A stretch of DNA of 62,010 nucleotides from positions 1 through 62,010 of the forward strand of contig DCUZ01000065.1 of assembly GCA_002327305.1 (NCBI GenBank), written 5' to 3'. This document shows positions 33,385 to 41,512 of this stretch, piece after piece; the stretch's first letter is position 1; the number at the start of each line of letters is the position of its first letter. The stretch comes from Holophagales bacterium UBA2201. Its GTDB lineage: Bacteria; Acidobacteriota; Thermoanaerobaculia; UBA2201. The notes beneath the pieces were generated by a model. It was not told the origin of the DNA. It made no database searches and saw nothing but the letters and a program-made list of their open reading frames with translations. The position numbers and the translations under genes were made by a program.

Positions 33385-33995
33385 CGGAAGGGTTGAAACC
33401 CCGATTGATCGTCGTGGCCGGCCCAAACGGCTCCGGAAAAACCACCATCACCGACAAATTGCTCCGCCATGAGTGGATGGAGGGGTGCGTTTACATCAAC
33501 CCGGACCAGATCGCTCAGATTGAATTCGGGGATTGGAACAGGCCGGAAAACGTGCTGAAAGCGGTTCAGCGGGCCCAGGAGATGCGGGAAGCGTGCCTGT
33601 CGAGCGGGACCAGCTTGGCCTTTGAAACCGTCTTTTCCGCACCCGACAAAGTGGATTTTCTTCACCGCGCCAGGACGGCCGGTTTTTTCGTCCGCTTATT
33701 CTTTATCTGCACCGATGATCCCACCATCAACGCCCAACGCGTCGCCCTCCGGGTGATGGAAGGCGGCCACGACGTTCCCATCGCCAAGATCATCAGCCGC
33801 TACTATCGCTCCCTCGCCAACTGCGTGGTGGTTGTGCCTTGGATCGACCGTGCCTATTTATACGACAACTCCGTGACGGATGCCGACCCGCGCCTGATGT
33901 TCCGGGTGATGGAAGGCCGCATCGCCAAATCCTATGGTGCTATGGCTCCCTGGGCTGAAAAGGTTGCCAACACTCTCCTAACCTCCCGGCGGTGA
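33381..33995 (+). CDS. Zeta-toxin-like P-loop kinase
   Basis: 204 aa. Walker A AGPNGSGKTT (about 13-22), NPDQIA after strand 2, SLAFETVFS with the conserved Glu, and the RVALRVMEGGHDVP segment with Arg residues match the zeta-toxin/AAA-33 family. Zeta toxins phosphorylate UDP-N-acetylglucosamine and block wall synthesis; many chromosomal relatives are uncharacterised. It is coupled to the 63-aa gene and flanked by 92-bp direct repeats. Confidence 0.75.
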   Translation: MTEGLKPRLIVVAGPNGSGKTTITDKLLRHEWMEGCVYINPDQIAQIEFGDWNRPENVLKAVQRAQEMREACLSSGTSLAFETVFSAPDKVDFLHRARTAGFFVRLFFICTDDPTINAQRVALRVMEGGHDVPIAKIISRYYRSLANCVVVVPWIDRAYLYDNSVTDADPRLMFRVMEGRIAKSYGAMAPWAEKVANTLLTSRR

Positions 33996-34000
33996 CCCGT

Positions 34001-34092
34001 ACCCCCGCCCATTCCGCCCGGTGTTTATCGTACGCGGGCGGGTCTGCACGCGGGCCCACGACGCGGGTAACCCGCCCCTACATGCCTATTGC
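34001..34092. repeat. 92-bp direct repeat, copy 2
   Basis: Starts 5 bases after the zeta-like gene's stop. Six mismatches to copy 1 over 92 bases, same orientation. A GGGGCGGATTGCCCC element follows at 34108-34122. No gene is seen from 34093 to 34248. Confidence 0.85.
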
Positions 34093-34248
34093 ATCTTTTT
34101 TGCATTCGGGGCGGATTGCCCCCGTCCAGTACCCTCGGTTTAGCCTCCCGCAGAAGTTCAGCGTTGAGAGTTCGGAGTTCAGAGTCCGCCACCCATCCGG
34201 AAGCTCGCATCAGAGGGCAGTTCGGTTCCCCATTTTCCCCTTCCGCCT

Positions 34249-35349
34249 TCAGCCTTCCTTCTTCCTCCCGCTCCTCCGGTCCACCGCGTCGAAGAAGGCC
34301 ATGATGAGGCACCCGGCGGCAAAGCAGATGACCGTGGCCGCGATGGTCCCCGCCGGGACGGGGCCCCCGGCCGATGGCCAGTAATTGTGCTGGGTGTACA
34401 GGCGGACGCCCCTGACGAGTTCAACCGCCCCGTTGACCCGTTCGTAGAGGTCGGCGACGATGAAGGTCTTGAACGGCCAGAGGGTGTAGAGCGACCCGAA
34501 GATCAGCCCCGTCAGGAAGGCCAGCGTGCCGTCCGGATACCGCCGGAGGAGGACCCGCACGAGGCGGACGAACGCCGCCAGCCCCGCCACGCTCCCGAGG
34601 ACGAACCAACAGAGGACCCCCAGGTCATGGGGCAGGCCGCCGGCCGCGCCGCCCGTGAGGGCGCGCCGGACCCCCGAGACCGACGCGACCACCGTGAAAT
34701 ACTCCCCCAGGAGGATGAGGACGAAGGAGCCGCTGATCCCCGGCAGGACCATCGCCGAGATGGAGAGCACCCCGCAGAAGACCAGGTATCCGGCCGACGC
34801 GGGCCCCAGACCCTCCGCGAGCGGGTCGCCGTCCGCCAGCTCGCCGGCCAGCAGGGCGGACTTCTCGAGGGCTTTCTGCGAGGGGTCCACGGCGGCGGAG
34901 ATCCACACGGTCAGGGCGGCGGCGGCGCAAAAGGCCAGAATCTGGACCGCCCCTTTTTTCCGGATCATCCGGTACGGAATGGGCGCCGAAAAGAGGATGA
35001 GGCCGAGAAAGAATCCATAGACCCCCTCGCGGTGATGGATCAGGAGATACTCCATCAGCGACGAGGTCAGGACGATGGCCGAGAGGGCCCCCAGGACGAC
35101 GCGGGCGAGGAACCACAGGTCGGTCTCGGCCGCCAGTTCCATGAACCGGCGCCGCGAGGCGGCCCTCCACGGCCTGGACGCGGCCGGGACGAAGGCGCCG
35201 ATCCGGCGGAGGGTGAAGGCGCTGATGGAGGCGATGAGGCGGTCGTAGATGCCCAGGATCAGGGCGAAGGTCCCCCCCGATATCCCCGGGATGATGTTGG
35301 CGATCCCGATCAGGAGCCCCTTGCCGAAATCGTTGGCTTCCCTCTTCAT
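34249..35349 (-). CDS. DUF368 polytopic membrane protein, PopT-like
   Basis: 366 aa, eight or more hydrophobic helices. The two family repeats are visible: GLLIGIANIIPGISGGTFA and SISAMVLPGISGSFVLIL. DUF368 (PopT) members have been shown to recycle undecaprenyl phosphate across the inner membrane. ATG 35349 starts exactly before the conserved first helix. A long GC-rich region (35350-35605) separates it from the divergent glycosyltransferase. Confidence 0.88.
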   Translation of the reverse strand: MKREANDFGKGLLIGIANIIPGISGGTFALILGIYDRLIASISAFTLRRIGAFVPAASRPWRAASRRRFMELAAETDLWFLARVVLGALSAIVLTSSLMEYLLIHHREGVYGFFLGLILFSAPIPYRMIRKKGAVQILAFCAAAALTVWISAAVDPSQKALEKSALLAGELADGDPLAEGLGPASAGYLVFCGVLSISAMVLPGISGSFVLILLGEYFTVVASVSGVRRALTGGAAGGLPHDLGVLCWFVLGSVAGLAAFVRLVRVLLRRYPDGTLAFLTGLIFGSLYTLWPFKTFIVADLYERVNGAVELVRGVRLYTQHNYWPSAGGPVPAGTIAATVICFAAGCLIMAFFDAVDRRSGRKKEG

Positions 35350-35605
35350 CGCGCGGCCCCGCCGTCTCCCTGATCGGACCGGCGGGGGGCGCCGCCCGAC
35401 CCTCCGACCCCCGGGGACCCCGCGCGGCCGGGCGGGAGGCCTTGTCGCGCTGTTCGCCGGTCCGTTGCCCGGTCCCGGCGGCGAAAGCAGGATGGATGCA
35501 TGGCTATCCAATACCTCATGGCGGGGGGGGTTGTCAAGCGCGGCGCGCAGAGGATGGCCGACCGGAGCGTCGGCCCCGCATCCTTCCACCCTCCGTCCGC
35601 TTTGT

Positions 35606-35611
35606 TATAAT
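35606..35611 (+). promoter_or_regulatory. -10 box of the GT2 gene, leaderless
   Basis: TATAAT with an upstream TGT (extended -10 context), 8 bases before ATG 35620 and with no Shine-Dalgarno. Confidence 0.6.
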
Positions 35612-35619
35612 GATTCCCC

Positions 35620-36333
35620 ATGGCTGAACGCCCCGCGCCCCCCCTGCCCCCCGTCAGCGTCCTGATGCCGGCCTATAACGAAGAGGCCGGGATCGCCTTC
35701 ACCGTGGAAACCACCTCTCCGGTCCTGGACCGCCTCTTCGACGACTACGAGCTGATCGTCATCAACGACGGCTCCCGGGACGGCACCGCGGCCGTCCTGG
35801 AGGGGCTCCAACCCCGCTTCCCCCGTCTCAAAGTTCTGTCCTATGCCCCCAATCGGGGATACGCCGAGGCCCTGAGGCGCGGCTTCGCCGCCTCCTCCAA
35901 GCCGTTCGTCTTTTTCACCGACGCCGACCTGCAATTCGACGTGGCCGAACTGCCCCTCCTGTTCGAGGCCCTCGGGGACGGCGCCCTCGCCGTGGGGTTC
36001 CGGAAGGACCGCCGGGACCCGTGGCACCGGAAGATCTATTCGCGGACTTATAATTGGATGCAGAGGACCCTGCTGGGCATCCACGCCACCGACATCAACT
36101 GCGCCTTCAAATTGTTCCGCCGCGAGTTCATCACCGGCATCCCCCTCCATGCCGAATCGTTCGTCATCAACGCCGAGATCTTCCTCCGCGCCCGCCAGCG
36201 CGGTCTTTTGGTCGCCGAGGTCGGGGTGACCCACCGCGAGCGGGCCCGCGGCTCCACCACCGTGCGCCCCTCCACCGTCCTCCGGACGCTTGGGGAGATG
36301 GTCCGCCTCCGCTTCGCCCGCGTCCGCGCCTGA
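35620..36333 (+). CDS. Family 2 glycosyltransferase, dolichol-P-mannose-synthase-like
   Basis: 237 aa without transmembrane helices. GT-A blocks: VSVLMPAYNEEAGI, ELIVINDGSRDGT, and the metal site FTDADLQFD. The C-terminal half (INAEIFLRARQRG) fits polyprenyl-phosphate sugar synthases. It likely transfers a sugar from a nucleotide donor to a lipid carrier. An ABC-F gene begins 10 bases later. Confidence 0.88.
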   Translation: MAERPAPPLPPVSVLMPAYNEEAGIAFTVETTSPVLDRLFDDYELIVINDGSRDGTAAVLEGLQPRFPRLKVLSYAPNRGYAEALRRGFAASSKPFVFFTDADLQFDVAELPLLFEALGDGALAVGFRKDRRDPWHRKIYSRTYNWMQRTLLGIHATDINCAFKLFRREFITGIPLHAESFVINAEIFLRARQRGLLVAEVGVTHRERARGSTTVRPSTVLRTLGEMVRLRFARVRA

Positions 36334-36343
36334 AGGTCGGCTC

Positions 36344-38188
36344 GTGCTCAAAGCCGCCAACCTCGACAAGGCCTACGGAAGCCAGGTCCTCTTCCGGGAG
36401 GTCAGTTTCAACGTCAACCGCCGCGAGCGGATCGGCCTCGTCGGGCGCAACGGCCACGGGAAGACCACCCTCTTCCGCCTCATCCTGGGGCTGGAGGAGC
36501 CCGACGCGGGGACGGTGACCGTCCCGAAGCATTACACCCTGGGCCATGTGGAGCAGGAGGTGAACTTTTCCCGCCCCACGGTGCGGCAGGAGGCATGCGT
36601 GGCCCTCAAGGGGGGGGCCGAGGGCGAGGCGTGGCGCGCCGAGAAGATCCTCCTGGGGCTGGGGTTTTCCACGGCGGACCTGGACCGCGACCCGCGCGAA
36701 CTGTCGGGGGGGTACCAGGTGCGCCTGAACCTGGCCAAAGTCCTGGCGGCGGAGCCCGACTGCCTCCTCCTCGACGAGCCCACCAACTACCTCGACATCG
36801 TCTCCATCCGCTGGCTCTCCCGCTTTCTGCGCGAGTGGAAGGGGGAACTGCTCCTCATCACCCATGACCGCTCCTTCATGGACGGGGTGACCACCCACAC
36901 GCTGGCCATCCACCGGCGCAAGGTGCGCAAGTTCACCGGGGGGACCGCCAAGGCGTACGAGCAGATCGCCCAGGAGGAGGAGACCCACGAGAAGACGCGC
37001 CTGAACGACGAGAAAAAGCGGAAACAGGAGGAACTCTACATCCGCCGCTTCCGGGCCAAGGCCCGCCTGGCCGGGCTGGTGCAGTCGCGCATCAAAATGC
37101 TGGCGCGCCGGGATAAACTTGAAAAACTGGAATCGCTGGAGGACCTGGAGTTCGCCTTCAGCGCCGCGCCGTTCGAGGCCAAGCGGATGGGCGAGGTCAG
37201 GGACCTGGCCTTCAGTTACGACCGCCGCGCCCCGTGGCTCATCCCCGGCCTCTCCTTCGCCCTCGGCCCGCGCGAGCGCCTCTGCATCGTCGGGAAGAAC
37301 GGCCGGGGCAAATCCACCCTCCTCAAACTCCTGGCCGGCCGCCTCCGCCCCTCCGAGGGGAGCGTGGCCTACCACCCCTCCCTGCGCGTGGGGTACCTCG
37401 GCCAGACCCCCGAGCACGAGCTCCACCCCGAGCGGACGGTGGCCGAGGAGCTGATGGCCGCCGCCCCGGGATGCACCCTGGACCGGGCGCGCGACCTGGC
37501 CGGGGCGCTGATGTTCTCCGGGGACATGGCCCTGCGCAAGACCGCCCGCCTCTCCGGCGGGGAGAAGAGCCGCGTCCTGATGGGCAAGATCCTCCTGACC
37601 CCCTGTCACCTTCTTCTCCTCGACGAGCCGACCAACCACCTGGACATGGAATCGTGCGACGCCCTCCTGGCCGCCGTGGACGCCTTCGAGGGGTCGGTGA
37701 TCATGGTGACGCACAACGAGATGTTCCTCCACGCCCTGGCCACGCGCCTCATCGTCTTCGACCGCGGCCGGGCGTTCGAATACCACGGCACCTACCAGCG
37801 GTTCCTGGACGAGTTGGGGTGGGAGGGGGACGAGGGGCTCGACAGGTCGCCGGCCCCCCCCTCCCCCACGCCCCCCGGCGAGCGGCAGGAGGCCAAGCGG
37901 GCCCGGGCCCGTCTCCTGCAGGAGCGCTCCCGCGCCCTCCGCCCGCTGGAGGAGGAGGCGGCCCGCCTGGAGGCCGCCATCACCGCCCTGGAGGGGGAGC
38001 AGGCCGCCAACGACGAGGCGCTGGTGCGCGCCAGCACCGACGGGGACGCCCCGGCCATCGCCTCCCTCGCCAGGCGCCAGCGGGAAATCCCCCCCCTGCT
38101 CGACGGGCTCTACGGCCGCCTCGACACCGTCACCCGCGACCTGGAGGCGCGCGCCGCCGAATTCGCCCGGCGCCTCCAGGAGCCATAG
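36344..38188 (+). CDS. ABC-F family ATPase (Uup-like)
   Basis: 614 aa with two ABC cassettes and no membrane domain. Walker A GRNGHGKTT and GKNGRGKST, signatures LSGGYQ and LSGGEK, Walker B LLLDEPTNYLD and LLLDEPTNHLD. A charged interdomain linker (about 200-260) and a C-terminal coiled coil (about 520-610) are present. ABC-F proteins act on ribosomes. GTG 36344 with AAGG upstream is preferred over ATG 36290, which lies inside the GT2 gene. Confidence 0.93.
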   Translation: MLKAANLDKAYGSQVLFREVSFNVNRRERIGLVGRNGHGKTTLFRLILGLEEPDAGTVTVPKHYTLGHVEQEVNFSRPTVRQEACVALKGGAEGEAWRAEKILLGLGFSTADLDRDPRELSGGYQVRLNLAKVLAAEPDCLLLDEPTNYLDIVSIRWLSRFLREWKGELLLITHDRSFMDGVTTHTLAIHRRKVRKFTGGTAKAYEQIAQEEETHEKTRLNDEKKRKQEELYIRRFRAKARLAGLVQSRIKMLARRDKLEKLESLEDLEFAFSAAPFEAKRMGEVRDLAFSYDRRAPWLIPGLSFALGPRERLCIVGKNGRGKSTLLKLLAGRLRPSEGSVAYHPSLRVGYLGQTPEHELHPERTVAEELMAAAPGCTLDRARDLAGALMFSGDMALRKTARLSGGEKSRVLMGKILLTPCHLLLLDEPTNHLDMESCDALLAAVDAFEGSVIMVTHNEMFLHALATRLIVFDRGRAFEYHGTYQRFLDELGWEGDEGLDRSPAPPSPTPPGERQEAKRARARLLQERSRALRPLEEEAARLEAAITALEGEQAANDEALVRASTDGDAPAIASLARRQREIPPLLDGLYGRLDTVTRDLEARAAEFARRLQEP

Positions 38189-38324
38189 GGAGGGGCAATC
38201 CGGAACATGGGCCACGCGTCCCAGGCGGCGTGTCTCGAGTTTTTCGCCCCCCTTGTCCCCGCGCGCCAGTTGCCCGGCGCCTTCCGCTTGGCTTCTTCCT
38301 CCTTCCGCCTTCCTCCTGATTTGC

Positions 38325-38330
38325 TATAAT
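38325..38330 (+). promoter_or_regulatory. Extended -10 box of the Ctp gene, leaderless
   Basis: TGCTATAAT: extended -10 with TATAAT 6 bases before ATG 38337. The expected transcription start is the A of the ATG itself. No ribosome site. Confidence 0.65.
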
Positions 38331-38336
38331 GTTTGG

Positions 38337-39875
38337 ATGCTTAAAGCTGTCTGCGCTTCACTGGCCCTCCTGGCCCTGATCGTGGGGGTGTGGTTCGCCC
38401 TCGGGGGGGACATCGCCCAGGCCCAGGAACACCACTCCTTCCGGCAGTACACCGAAATGCTGGAGAAGGTGCAGACCTGGTACCCCGGCGAGACGAAGGG
38501 GGACCGGCTGGTGTACGCCTCCATCGACGGGATGCTGGAGATGCTGGACCCCCACTCCAATTTCCTCGATCCCGAGGCCTACCGCTCGATGCGCCAGCGG
38601 CAGGCGGGCCGCTTTTCGGGCCTCGGTATCATCGTGGGGATCCGGGACGGGAAGGTGACGGTGATCTCCCCCATCGAGGGGACCCCCGCCCACCGCCTCG
38701 GGATCCGCGCGGGAGACATCATCACCGCCATTGACGGCGCCCCCACCGAGGGGAAGAACATCGACGACGTGGTGGACAAACTGCGCGGCCCCCAGGGGAG
38801 CAAGGTGGGCATCGCCGTCATGCGCCGGGGCCTGGAGGCCCCGCTGGCCTTCACCATCACCCGGGAGATGATCCCGGAGACCTCGGTCCGGTATTCCTTC
38901 ATGCTGGACGAGGGGACCGGGTACGTCCGGATCACCGATTTCAACCGCACCACGGCCCAGGAGCTGGAGGACGCCCTCAAGGGGCTGGAGGGGAAGGCGA
39001 TGAAGCGGCTCCTGCTCGACCTGCGCGACAACCCCGGCGGGGTGCTGGAACAGGCGGTGGAGGCCACCGACCTCTTCCTCAAGGCGGGGAGCATGGTGGT
39101 CTATACGCGGGGGCGGGACGCCTCCTCGTTCCAGGAGTACCGCACCCCCAGCAAGAGGGAGCGCCGCGACCTCCCCGTCATCGTGCTGGTGAACGGCGGC
39201 TCGGCCTCCGCCTCGGAGATCGTCGCCGGAGCCCTGCAGGACCACGAGCGGGCGGTGATCGTGGGCGAGACCACCTTCGGCAAGGGGTTGGTCCAGTCGG
39301 TGTACGAACTGGGGGGAAACTCGGCCCTGGCCTTGACCACCGCCCGATACCACACCCCCTCGGGCCGGTGCATCCAGCGCGACTACTCCAACCTGGCCGA
39401 CTACTACCGGGGGGCCAACGGCGCCGCGGCCGGCGGCGAGGAGTACAAGACCGACCGCGGCCGGACCGTGTTCGGGGGGGGCGGGATCACCCCCGACCAG
39501 GTGCTCAAGAGCCCGGAGGTACCGGTGCGCCAGTGGCGCCTCCAGCTCGCGGGGGCCTATTTCAATTTCGCCGTGGACTTCGCCGGCCGCCACCCCGACC
39601 TGGCCCGCGACTTCCAGCCCGACGACAAGGTGGTGGAGGCATTCTCCGCCCAGTGCGTCAAGGACGAACTGCTCACTCCCAAGGGGGCCGCGGAGATGCG
39701 GAAGGACGAGGCGGAAATGCGCGTCCTGCGCACCATCCTGCGCCGCGAGATCCTCTCCGCGCGCTTCGGGATGACCCAGGGATATCAGAGCATCATCAGG
39801 GACGATGAACAGGTCAATCAGGCCCTCGCCCATTTCGGCCAGGCGGCCGATCTGGCTGGCCTTTATTTTCAGTAG
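38337..39875 (+). CDS. C-terminal processing peptidase, S41 family
   Basis: 512 aa. An N-terminal signal/anchor helix (LLALIVGVWFALGG), PDZ domain (about 95-180: FSGLGIIVG, RAGDIITAIDG) and S41 catalytic domain with Ser in NGGSASASEI and Lys in TTFGKGLVQ. A periplasmic protease of the Ctp/Prc type. Its last 71 bases overlap the start of an M23 endopeptidase gene, and Ctp proteases elsewhere control M23 or NlpC/P60 wall hydrolases. Confidence 0.94.
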   Translation: MLKAVCASLALLALIVGVWFALGGDIAQAQEHHSFRQYTEMLEKVQTWYPGETKGDRLVYASIDGMLEMLDPHSNFLDPEAYRSMRQRQAGRFSGLGIIVGIRDGKVTVISPIEGTPAHRLGIRAGDIITAIDGAPTEGKNIDDVVDKLRGPQGSKVGIAVMRRGLEAPLAFTITREMIPETSVRYSFMLDEGTGYVRITDFNRTTAQELEDALKGLEGKAMKRLLLDLRDNPGGVLEQAVEATDLFLKAGSMVVYTRGRDASSFQEYRTPSKRERRDLPVIVLVNGGSASASEIVAGALQDHERAVIVGETTFGKGLVQSVYELGGNSALALTTARYHTPSGRCIQRDYSNLADYYRGANGAAAGGEEYKTDRGRTVFGGGGITPDQVLKSPEVPVRQWRLQLAGAYFNFAVDFAGRHPDLARDFQPDDKVVEAFSAQCVKDELLTPKGAAEMRKDEAEMRVLRTILRREILSARFGMTQGYQSIIRDDEQVNQALAHFGQAADLAGLYFQ

Positions 39876-41511
39876 CGGCCTGGCCGCGGCCCTCCCCTCC
39901 CTCGAAATCCGCCCTCCCATCGAACCGGTCACGGCGATTTCCTCGTCGTTCGGGGAGTACCGCACCAACCACCTGCACGCCGGCATGGACTTTTCCACGG
40001 GCGGCCGGAACGGCCTTCCCGTCCTCGCCGTGGCCGACGGGGAGGTGCGGATGGTCAAGGTCACCCATCGCGGCTACGGCAAGGCCCTCTATCTCACCCA
40101 CGCGGAGGGGTACATCTCGGTGTACGCCCATCTGCAGCGCTTCAACGACGCCGTCGAGCGTTCCATCGCCCCGGCGCTGGCCGGCTCGCCCTACCCGGGC
40201 ACGGTGGATCTCCAGCCGCCGGTGAAAGTGAAGTCCGGCGAGGTGGTGGCCTACGCGGGGGAGACCGGCGATGGGCTTCCCCACCTCCACTACGAGTTGC
40301 GCAAAAACAATGCTCCCGTCAACCCCGCCGCCTTTTTCAAGGACCCCACCCCCGGCAAGACCCTCCTTCGCCGCCTGGCCTTCATCCCCGCCGCCCCCGG
40401 CACGGCGGTGAACGGGCGACACGACCGGGTGGTGGTCCAACTCCCCCGGCGCGAGCCGGTCACCGTGACCGGGCCCTTTACCCTGACCCTGCAGGGCATG
40501 GATTTCTGGGAGGGGCGCCATCGGGGGCTCAGCGGCGTGGACCTCCTGCTGGACGGCGAGACGGTGGGACGCCTCTCCATGGACACCTTCGACTTCACCG
40601 AGTATCGGGGGGCCCGCTTTCTCTACGAAAAACGGGCCACGCGGTTCTCCCCCTCCTGGTTCTCCTACTGGCTCCTCCCCCAGCCCGGCAACGCCCTGCG
40701 GTTCCTGCAGGGCCCCTCCTCGCTCGACCCGCCCCCCGGGACCCACCGGCTGCAGATCCGGGCGCACGGCCTCTCCAGCTCCGCCTCCGAGACGGTGACG
40801 CTCATCGTCAAACCTCCGAAAGCCCCTCCCCCGCCGGCGGCGAGGATGGACTTCTTCCCCACCCACTTCCTCTTTCCCGGCCTGCCCCCGCAACCGTGGC
40901 CGGAGCAGTTCCAGTCGTTCACGACCGGCGGGACGACCGTCCACGCGGGGATGGCCCCGGCGGGGACCCCCATCATCCTCGGCCCCTACACCATCACCCA
41001 CGAGGAGGGCCGTCCCATCCCCCTGGCCCTGTATCTGGGGGGCGAAGCGCCGGACTCCCTCCCCTCCCTCGCCCCCGTCCTCCATATGGAGCCCAAGGAT
41101 CTGGGAATGACCGGCAAATTCAGGGTGCAGGTGACCCTCCCCAAAACCGCCGTTCCCCGGCAGGTGGGGTTCTACCGAATGGCCGGAACCCGCTGGCAGG
41201 GGGGCGGCTGGCAGGGAGACACCCTTTCCGAAATCCTTTTCGGCCCCGAGGACTTCGTCGTCCTGCGGGACGACCGCCCCCCCTCCATCGGCTCGGTCTC
41301 CCTGCGGGGTGGGGGCGTCCGGGTGGTCTGTTCCGACAAGGAGACGGGGATCCCGTGGAACGGCGTGCAGGCCCGGGTGGACGGGGTGGACCACTGGCTG
41401 GAATACGACCCCGACCACAATTCGGCCTGGGGGACCATCCCGGCGAAGGGGGGGGTCACGGTGCGGGTGACGGACAACGCGGGAAACGTCTCGACGCGGG
41501 TGGTCCGATAG
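39805..41511 (+). CDS. M23-family peptidase with long C-terminal beta region
   Basis: 568 aa. Signal-like N-terminus (about 10-30), then a LytM domain (about 45-180) with zinc ligands in HAGMDF and the HLHYEL motif. About 380 further residues look beta-rich and Pro-rich (LTLQGMDFWEGRHRG, VRVTDNAGNVS), probably Ig-like. It cleaves peptidoglycan cross-links or acts as a LytM regulator. ATG 39805 overlaps the Ctp gene by 71 bases. Ends one base before the convergent PAS/HD-GYP stop. Confidence 0.88.
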   Translation: MNRSIRPSPISARRPIWLAFIFSSGLAAALPSLEIRPPIEPVTAISSSFGEYRTNHLHAGMDFSTGGRNGLPVLAVADGEVRMVKVTHRGYGKALYLTHAEGYISVYAHLQRFNDAVERSIAPALAGSPYPGTVDLQPPVKVKSGEVVAYAGETGDGLPHLHYELRKNNAPVNPAAFFKDPTPGKTLLRRLAFIPAAPGTAVNGRHDRVVVQLPRREPVTVTGPFTLTLQGMDFWEGRHRGLSGVDLLLDGETVGRLSMDTFDFTEYRGARFLYEKRATRFSPSWFSYWLLPQPGNALRFLQGPSSLDPPPGTHRLQIRAHGLSSSASETVTLIVKPPKAPPPPAARMDFFPTHFLFPGLPPQPWPEQFQSFTTGGTTVHAGMAPAGTPIILGPYTITHEEGRPIPLALYLGGEAPDSLPSLAPVLHMEPKDLGMTGKFRVQVTLPKTAVPRQVGFYRMAGTRWQGGGWQGDTLSEILFGPEDFVVLRDDRPPSIGSVSLRGGGVRVVCSDKETGIPWNGVQARVDGVDHWLEYDPDHNSAWGTIPAKGGVTVRVTDNAGNVSTRVVR

Positions 41512-41512
41512 A

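Noticed and set aside
36167..38215. 682-codon minus frame opposite the ABC-F gene
   Set aside because: Antisense shadow; the + strand has two complete ABC cassettes.
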